From the NCBI GenBank assembly GCA_036346205.1, contig JARFJB010002472.1, forward strand, positions 7,371,501 through 7,435,500: DNA of 64,000 nt, given 5' to 3'. Position numbers and translations under genes: made by a program. The number at the start of each line of letters is the position of its first letter. Position 1 is the first letter of the stretch. A model generated the notes under the pieces. The model searched no databases. It had not been told where the DNA came from and was given only the letters and a program-made list of their open reading frames with translations. Positions 48,501 through 57,500 of the stretch are shown here, one piece after another. The stretch is from Vesta saturnalis. Its lineage: Eukaryota > Arthropoda > Insecta > Coleoptera > Lampyridae.

Positions 48501-51500
48501 TCTTTACAGAAACGACTTCGACAACAATAAGCCGTCGTATCGAGCGAGTGGAAGGAAGGAGGACATCCAAATTCGCCGCCCAAACCGAGTGGACGCCCCC
48601 GACGTCGCCGTCTAGATCTTAAAGTCAAATTATTTCCTCATTTTTTCGTTTGTTAGTTGTTAACCAGGTAGTTATTTAGCTTAAGTGTGAATATATTAGA
48701 ACGGTATGGAATAGGATAATATATTTTTTTTTGAACCGTTTTACTATAATTATTTTATGTGGACAGTGTAGAGCTAAAGATTAAATATTCCGACGAACCC
48801 ACCCCCCTCTTTAGTTTATAATCTAAAGACCGATTGCAGTTTAGCCGCGGCAAATATAAAAATTGTGAGAAAGGACCTTACAACAGAAAGCCGACAAACA
48901 CTGATAGATACCTTCATAAATTATCCAACCACCATCCACGTCAAAAAATTGATGTAATTAAATCTTTAGTAGATCGAGCAAAACGAATTTGTGACCCTGA
49001 ATTTTTGAAGGATAAATATCAATATTTAACAAAATCCTTACAAGATAATGAATATTCACTTACAGATATTAATGATGTTTATTACACCTTCAAGGCGTAA
49101 CCTTAAATAAAAACCAGTTCTTAATGTTGGTACTGCTTTTCTCCCTTTTATAGCTAATGTTACATATAGAATTGAAAAAATCCTAATTAAATATGGCATT
49201 AGTACTATTTTTAAACCTACAAGAAAAATTAAAGAACATTTAAGATCATCTAAAGATGTGTCAAATCCATTATCATCTTCCTGAGTGTATAAGTTATCTT
49301 GTTCATGTGGAAAAGTATACATTGGAACCACAAAACGTAGCTTTGATACAAGACATAAAGAACATATGAGATTTTATAGATTAGGTCAACCAGAGAAGTC
49401 TGCGGTGTCTGACCATGCCTTGAATAATGTAAATCATGACATTCAATTTGACAATAGGAAATATTGTAAGACAAACTCATTATTATGTTCGTTAACAACG
49501 TGAAGCTATTGAAATATATAAACACCCTAATAATTTTAATAGATAAGAAGAAAATCTCCGTTTAAATAGGTTTTGGCATTTTATAATTAAAAAAAGGCAT
49601 AATGATGCACGTTAATTTTTATTTTAATTTTGGCTTTTGGTATGTCTAGGTTTTTTGCAGTGTTTTTCCTAGACCTTGAAACAAATGCTTTACCAATTAT
49701 ATGTTAAATTACCACAGCACTATAATTTAACATAAGTAGTTGTCATTAAGATTAAAATTAAAAAATTACAAAAACGTTCTGCATTATGCTTTTCATTGTT
49801 AATAACACTTGCACTTATTGACAAAGATATCTCTTTGTTAGATTTAACTGGATTATTTTATTTGATGTCACGTTTATATTTGTGAATGCTTCTATCATTT
49901 TTAAATTGAAGTTTTTCACAACTTTACACTTACATCATGACTTGATTAAATTTTGTTAAATGTGTTTTTTGGCTGACATTTTTCATTGCTAGCTTTCGCC
50001 GTTAGAGAGTGTTCTGATTTGTCATCTTTAAGGCAGTTTAACAATATTTAATTTTTAATGACTTAGTTATTCTTTACTAAAATTCTATAGTTGGCTTTAT
50101 ACGTTTCCCAAACTGTTATATTAATAGCAGGCTGATGTTTATGTTTTAATTTTTCAACTATAACAGAATTGTTTTCAACATCTTAAACAATTTTAATAGA
50201 TATTACTACTGACGAAGATAACTGTAAGTGTTATCGAAACGTTTAGATTGTACATACACCATTAAAAAATCCAAAAAAGATAAGTATTTGATTATGAATT
50301 CAATTTTTCATAAAAATAAATTTCGTTTCATCTTGTAAAATAAATGTCGAAGTAATTGTATTTACAATAACAATACTGATATCGACATCAATAATATTGC
50401 ATTTATAATAACAATATCAGTAGCTAGCTTTTTGAAAAATATTAAACAATTGTTTTTTATTTTGCCAACCTAACTTGTATTTTTTGAGATGATTGACCGT
50501 TTCCATACGTTTCCTGACGAATCGGGATAAACATATTTCTCCGATAGAGCGCCACGTAAGCAACCCCCTTTCACTAAGTAGTATAATTGTTAAAAAATCA
50601 TAAATGTAATATACAATGTAACCATAAGCCATTTAAATAAATCTACGATTTAGAAGTTAACAAAGCATTGTTGGCCAATGACAATTAACCAAGAATAGAC
50701 TCAACATTTCTTATAATTTTATAAGGAATTGTTTTGCTCCAACATAACGCTAGGGCAAAGGGGTGAAGGGAGGTGAGCTTTCTGGCAGCAACATAGGCAT
50801 ACAATTCTGTTGTTATTAACAACAGTCAATGTACCCAAAAAATAAACACTTAAAAACAACTCTTACATCATGTATTTTAGTTCACAATACGAACGTATTG
50901 GGAGGTATTGTAATCGGTCGGCGAAATTTCGAGTACAGCACTTTAGTTTTTGAGAATTATCGCAAAATAGAAAATAGATAGAAAGTAAATCTCAGCGTAT
51001 TATTAAAGAGGATAAAATTTCCTTTAAAATGAGCTACTTACTTAAAAATTGCTTTACCGTAAGTTGCAAAAAAAGAGGTTCAAACATGACAGTTTCAAAA
51101 TGTATGTCTATCTGTCTGTATGTATGTGTTCCAGTGCGATAGCGTCCACAAAGATAATCCGATCGTCATGAAATTTGGTAGACGGAATGATGAACCTTTG
51201 AGCGAAATCTGTCCATTCAAAATGGAATTGCAGATTTCGACTATTACAGTGTATAAATACGAATTCGTAGCAAACCGGCACGTCTTTACGTAGGCAACTA
51301 AGTGAACCATCCTAGAATTGAATTTCTATCAAGTTTTTCGTTTGTTCGTGAACTCCTCCGGTAGCGCAGTGGCAGCGCGTTTGGTTGATGTCCAGGCGTC
51401 TCGGGTTCAACACGCACCAATGTACGAGGTTTTTTTATCTTATCTTATTACACGTGTTAAGGCATTTCTGGCCATTTGAAACGAATTTTGAAAAAAAAAT

Positions 51501-54500
51501 AATTTAGTTGCGTTATTGAGAGAATCGCGAAATATTTTAGAAGATAGGTTAGTTAGTAATACAAAAATTGTTAAAATGGGTACAGAAAGTTTTAGTTTAA
51601 GAACGGCAGCAGTATTACTGCCTGAAATGGACGATACTGATGGTACCACTAAGAAATTAATAAACGCGATCAAATTATATGTTGACCTATTAAAAGAAAC
51701 CGATAAGCAATTAGTAATCAAATATGTACTGGCAACACGCCTATCAGAAAACGCGCAAGCTAAGCTACTCGCTAACTATGAGTCAACAGATGATTTGATT
51801 AAAGATATGCAAAGTAAATTGTTCACACCGAAATTCTACTGAAAGTGCTGTTACAATTACATAATGTTAAACAAAACGAGAAATCTATAGAGGACTTTGG
51901 TAAGGTTGTTTGCCAACTAATGTTGGATTTGACCATTACTGAAGCCGCAGGTAACAATGAAAAACGGACAATTCTTAAAGAAGTCAACGAAAGGTTGGCC
52001 ATTAGTGCTTTTATTAGGGGTTTACAAAGTAATGAATTGCGGACAATCGTACGAGCAAGGGGTCAAAATAACTTAGCAGATGTCATAAATACAGCGATAA
52101 TAGAAAGCAAGGAAGTACCAAATTCTCCGTCTCTAATTTTCCACACAAAGGGGTGCACTAATTATCAAAATTCTCGCGGCCGTTATCAAAATTCCAGACA
52201 CAACGATTTCAAAGTAGATTCTATAAAGGTTACCGACATCCACAAAACAATTTTTCTAATAACTTACATAATTCGCAGAATAATCATAATACCGGTAATC
52301 GTCAAGATTTTTCAAACTACAGAGGACACAGTCAAGGTAGTCGTATATTTGAACGCGGACGAGGACAAATGTCGCGTAATACACGCACAGAAAATAACTA
52401 TCTGAACGCTTATTTCGCAAATACTCATGATAACAATAACGAGGACCGTGAAAGTAAAATAAATCATAATCCGGAAGCCATTAGAAACCAGTTTTTTCGA
52501 GTCAGCGAAATGTAGATTTAGTACCGACGCTGCAGTTGTAAGTATGAATGGAATAAATTACGTACAACTGAAATATCGAGAAAATGACTTAAATTTTCTT
52601 ATCGACACAGGGGCAACAATTAGCGTTTTATTTAAAAATTACGTTCAGAAGGACGAATACATAAATTCAAATCAAAATATAACAATTAATGGTATTGCAA
52701 GTTCCATCAAAGCTCATGGTGCCGTAAATTTAAATTTAAACATTTACAACTTTTGCTTAGAACACGAATTTTATATATTAGATCAGTTTGCAGACAATAT
52801 TCATGGAATTCTGGGAAGTGATTTCTTCACAAAATTTTCAGCTCACTTAGATTACGAAAAATGTTTGTTTTCATTTTATGTGTAATCTAATTATATTTCT
52901 TTTAAGTATGCAATCCATGCACGATTGCTACATTTTAATACCGCCTCGTTGCGAAGTTATTAGGTATTTTTCGGTTAAATGTGTAGATGATTGCGTTGTT
53001 ATGAATGATGAAGTGTGTGAAGGTGTGTATGTAGCTAAACCAATAGATAGTTTTATCCCCGTTAGGATACTCAATACGAATGACAAGGAAATTAGAATAA
53101 AAAACTATAAACCAAAAATCGAGACATTAGATAAATTTCATGTATGTACTTACCAGCATAAAACGACAACGGTTAATCGAGTACACAGAGTTTTAAAATT
53201 AATAGACTTCGAGTCATTAAATCAAGAAGAGCACGACTCTATACAAAAAATTTGTACTAAATACGCGGACATATTCCAATTAGATGACGACATACTCGGG
53301 ATAACAAATATATGTCAACAAAAAGATTCATTTGAAACAAGACACAGTTCCAGTATATGTTAAGCCCTACCCCTTACCTCATACACAAAAAGACGAAATT
53401 AGCAGAGAGATAGACAAATTACTTAAAGACGGAATAATTGAAGAAACCGGATCGGATTGGTCATCTCCGTTACTAATCGTTCCTAAAAAATCAGATAGGT
53501 TAGGTGAGAAAAAATGGCGAATGGTTATAGACTATCGATTATTAAATAGACGTATTGAAAACGATAAATTTCCTTTACCCTGTATTACCGAAATTTTAGA
53601 TTCATTATCCGGTGCAGTTTATTTTTCACATTTGGATTTAGCGCAAGGTTATCATCAAGTACCTTTGCACCCCGACAGTAGACCGTGCACAGCATTTACT
53701 ACGGCTACTGGTCAATATCAAATGACGAGGTTACCAATGGGATTAAAAATTAGTCCTAGTGCATTTTCAAGAGTAATGACAATTGCTATGTCAGGATTAA
53801 ATTATGAGTCATGTTTTATTTATTTGGATGATATTATTGTTTTTAGACGAAATCTATTGCATCATAATCAAAATTTAGTAAAAGTATTGCAACGACTACG
53901 TAATGTAAATTTTAAATTAAACCCAAGAAAGTGTACCTTTCTTCAGAAGGAACTTTTGTATTTAGGCCATGCCATTTCATCGGCGGGTGTTTTGCCCGAC
54001 CCAGACAAACTATCCAGTGCCAACAGACGCCAATGCTGCTAAACGTTTTGTCGCGTTTGCTAACTATTATCGGAAATTCGTAAACAACTTTGCTGATTTA
54101 GTAGAGCCTTTAAATCGTCTAACGCGAAAACATTATATTTTTAATTGGACTTCAGAATGTCAAAACTCATTCGACGCTTTAAAAAAACTTATTGGAGCAC
54201 CCACCCATTTTACAATATCCAAATTTGGGGAGCGATAACCATTTTATTCTTCGTACTGATGCTTAAGACCATGCTCTGGGAGCCGTATTGTCAAATGGGA
54301 ATGATAATCCTGTTGCTTATGCCAGCAGAACTTTGAATCTTGCCGAACGTAATTACCCAATCATTGAAAAGAAACTCTTAGCAATTGTATGGGCTGTTAA
54401 ACATTTTAGGCCATATCTATACGGTAGACAGTTTGACATTTATACTGATCACCGTCCCTTAGTATATTTGTTTGGAATGACAAATCCCTCTAGCCGACTT

Positions 54501-57500
54501 ACAAAATTTCGACTTACATTAGAAGAATATGACTTTACTGTACATTATGTTAAAGGAAAAGAAAATGCTCCAGCTTATGCCCTTTCTCGAATTTGTCTTG
54601 AGACTCGCGAACTTAAACAACTTTCTAGTAAGGTGATTCACCACATTAACATTATGACACGTGCTCAACTTAAGCAGCAACGTATTTTAGAGGACGAAAC
54701 TGACGATTTTACGGACAATAGGATTGATCACCCTGGCACCGTAGAATTGCTTAAATACCCAAATAATTCTGTACTAGTACAACCCTTAAAAGACGACGAC
54801 TTTAAAATGACGAATCAAGATAATAAATTGTGGTGTATATACCCGACACACACAATTTATATTAGTGACACTTCTCAATCAGCGTCTGCATACGGTGTAA
54901 CGTTGAGAGATTTAGTCAAGTGTTGTAAAATAAATGGCATGCAAATGATATGTATAATGAAAAAAGATTTAAACTGCGTAGTTAGTCAAGAAAAAAGGGG
55001 AATTATTGAAGAAATAATTAAAAATAAAGAGGAAATCATAGCGATGGGTATACAAATATCTATAGTACCAAATGTAACTCTTATTACGGATAAACAGGAT
55101 CAAAAATGAATACTTAATGATTATCACACGTTACCTACCGGAGGTCATGCGGGTATGAATCGCATGTATCACAATATTAAACGAACTTATTATTGGCCAA
55201 AACTTAGACAAGATGTAGAAACTTACGTTCGACGTTGTGACGATTGTCAGCGATACAAGCATTCGATACCGTGTAAAGAACCAATGAGTATTATAACCAC
55301 TGCTACTTCCGCATTACGGAAAATATTTGTCGACTTGGTAGGACCACTCCCACCAGATAATCAAAATAATAAATATATTTTAACATTACAATGCGAATTA
55401 AGAAAATTTGTTGAAGCATATCCTTTATCTTTGTTACTAATTATATTCTTAGGTATGGTGTCCCGCACGAATTGATCACGGACCAGGGAACTGAATTTAT
55501 GGCAAGTACTTTTAAAGAAATTTGTAAATTATTGCACATTCGACAACTAAATTCAACCGCGTACCACCATGAAACTTTAGGCGCATTAGAAAATTCACAT
55601 AAAACATTGGGTGCTTACCTTCGCATCCAAATGGCCAAGTATCCAGGCTCTTGGGGTACTTGGGTATCTTTTTGGTGTTTCGCTTTTAATACTACCGTAC
55701 ATTCTGAAACACGCTATACGCCGTATGAACTTGTTTTTGGAAAACTTTGTAGATTACCATCTAACAGTACTATTGACCACATTGATCCAATATATAATTT
55801 TGAGAATTATCCACTCAAATTAAAGTACAGATTACAAAGTGCAGTTAAAGACGCGCGAAACAATTTAATTCAATCTAAACATCACAGGAAAAGTGTCCTA
55901 GATGCAAAGATACATTCACATACGTATAAAATAGGAGATAAGGTGTTAGTGAAAGCTACTGTCACTTCTAAGCTAGACGGTTTGTTTAAAGGACTGTATG
56001 AAGTGGTGGCAGATAATAGCCCGAATATAGTTATTAAGGTAAATGATAAGTTGATTACAGTACACAAAAATAGAATTAAGCCTTATTACAATTAGTATTA
56101 TAAATTTTATAACTTTCTTAATTTCAGATTTTAGGTATTTAATTGTAAGTTGTTATTTTAAATGGGAAAAAAATTGCAAAATTTTAGATTTTCAATTTGT
56201 TTTTTTTCCATCGGGGAAGGTGTAGTGTATATCTAGTATTAAGTAACATTTATCTATTTTTCCAATAATTAATTATGTATTATTTCTAAAGCATGTTTAT
56301 GTCACAACTAGGTCAACATTACAAATTACAATCATGCTGAATAGTATAAGTTATTATTGCAAGACAAGTCAGCTCTTTTTAAATTGTAACATGACATAGA
56401 TAATAGGTTATAAACATAGCTCCATACAGTAATAAAGGGGTTCATCAGTTCATTAGTTCACCAATCAATAGTTATTATAATACTCGTAGTGTTAGAGTAC
56501 GAGTGAAGTGTAGGGTTAGAATATGTAAGAATACTCACATCATGTACTAACAATAAATATGTATCCCAATTCGAATCTGTAACTATTCACGTCAACTTAA
56601 AGTAGTTATCACCTGGAAACCCTGTGTCCAAATATATCACAACTGTACAAATTAATATGTACTTGGAGGTGCTCACCTAACACCAGCTACATATAAATTA
56701 AATTTATAACTTTAAAATCACTAAAATATATGCTCTTAAGGCTGTCGTTATCAAGAGAAAATAGAATTAGTCGCATAAGCAAAACAGGAAACTCGCTTTA
56801 AACCCGGTCGATGCGCATCGTTCGTTCAACTCACATAACTTAAATACCACAAAGGCATAAAATTATAATAAAATTTAACCACGGTATTCGTTTGTACTAG
56901 GAACATACATTTCAAATCATACTGCTACATTCTAGACATATTATCTATTGAAATTTGTTGCTTTCTAAACAGAATAGTTTTGTTAAAATGCTTCTTATCC
57001 TACCTTTAAGTGATTGATGTATATGACCATCTACAGGGACATCTTCATATAAATGTTGACCAAAGTAATCATACATTGTAACTGGTAGCATGTTTACAGT
57101 ATTGGTGACTCAATAAATCTCACAAAGAACAAAGTTTTGGGATTAATCGGGTTGTTAAATATTACATTTAGGTGTGAAAGTAACTGCTACGATGAAAATT
57201 GAATGATTGTTTTCGAGAACGAACAAGAGTTTTCTAATTTTTCCTTATAAGGGGTCTTTGCAAATAATTAATGTTAAGTCTGTGGTTTGTGTATTTACCG
57301 ATCAATTGTGAGGTTACGATTTAAATAGTCAATTTTTCTACATACTACGCACTGTCTCACCATTATGAAAGTTGAGGTATACTTATTATCACTATAAACA
57401 ACAAATAATAATGTTGCACTTATCTAAACCTTTGAAAAAAGACTGCAATAATAATCAGTAAACAATCATCAGAATAATATGGTGGCAGCCATCTTCTGGC

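Larger units (their letters stand above)
46754..48882. mobile_element. Solo-LTR-like insertion, 2129 bp, 4-bp target duplication
   Basis: The insertion begins TGTAACG and ends CCTTACA (TG...CA with short inverted ends). ACAG flanks both sides (46750-46753 and 48883-48886). Taking it out together with one ACAG joins SLSFKVY to RKPTNTDRYL, the expected Penelope-type protein. It is much more GC-rich than its surroundings, has no coding region, a TATA-box-like TATAAAAA (47039) and an internal 65-bp minisatellite. These traits fit a solo LTR of a Gypsy-type element; a non-autonomous LTR-type element is the alternative. Orientation is assumed from the TATA-like motif. Confidence 0.85.
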
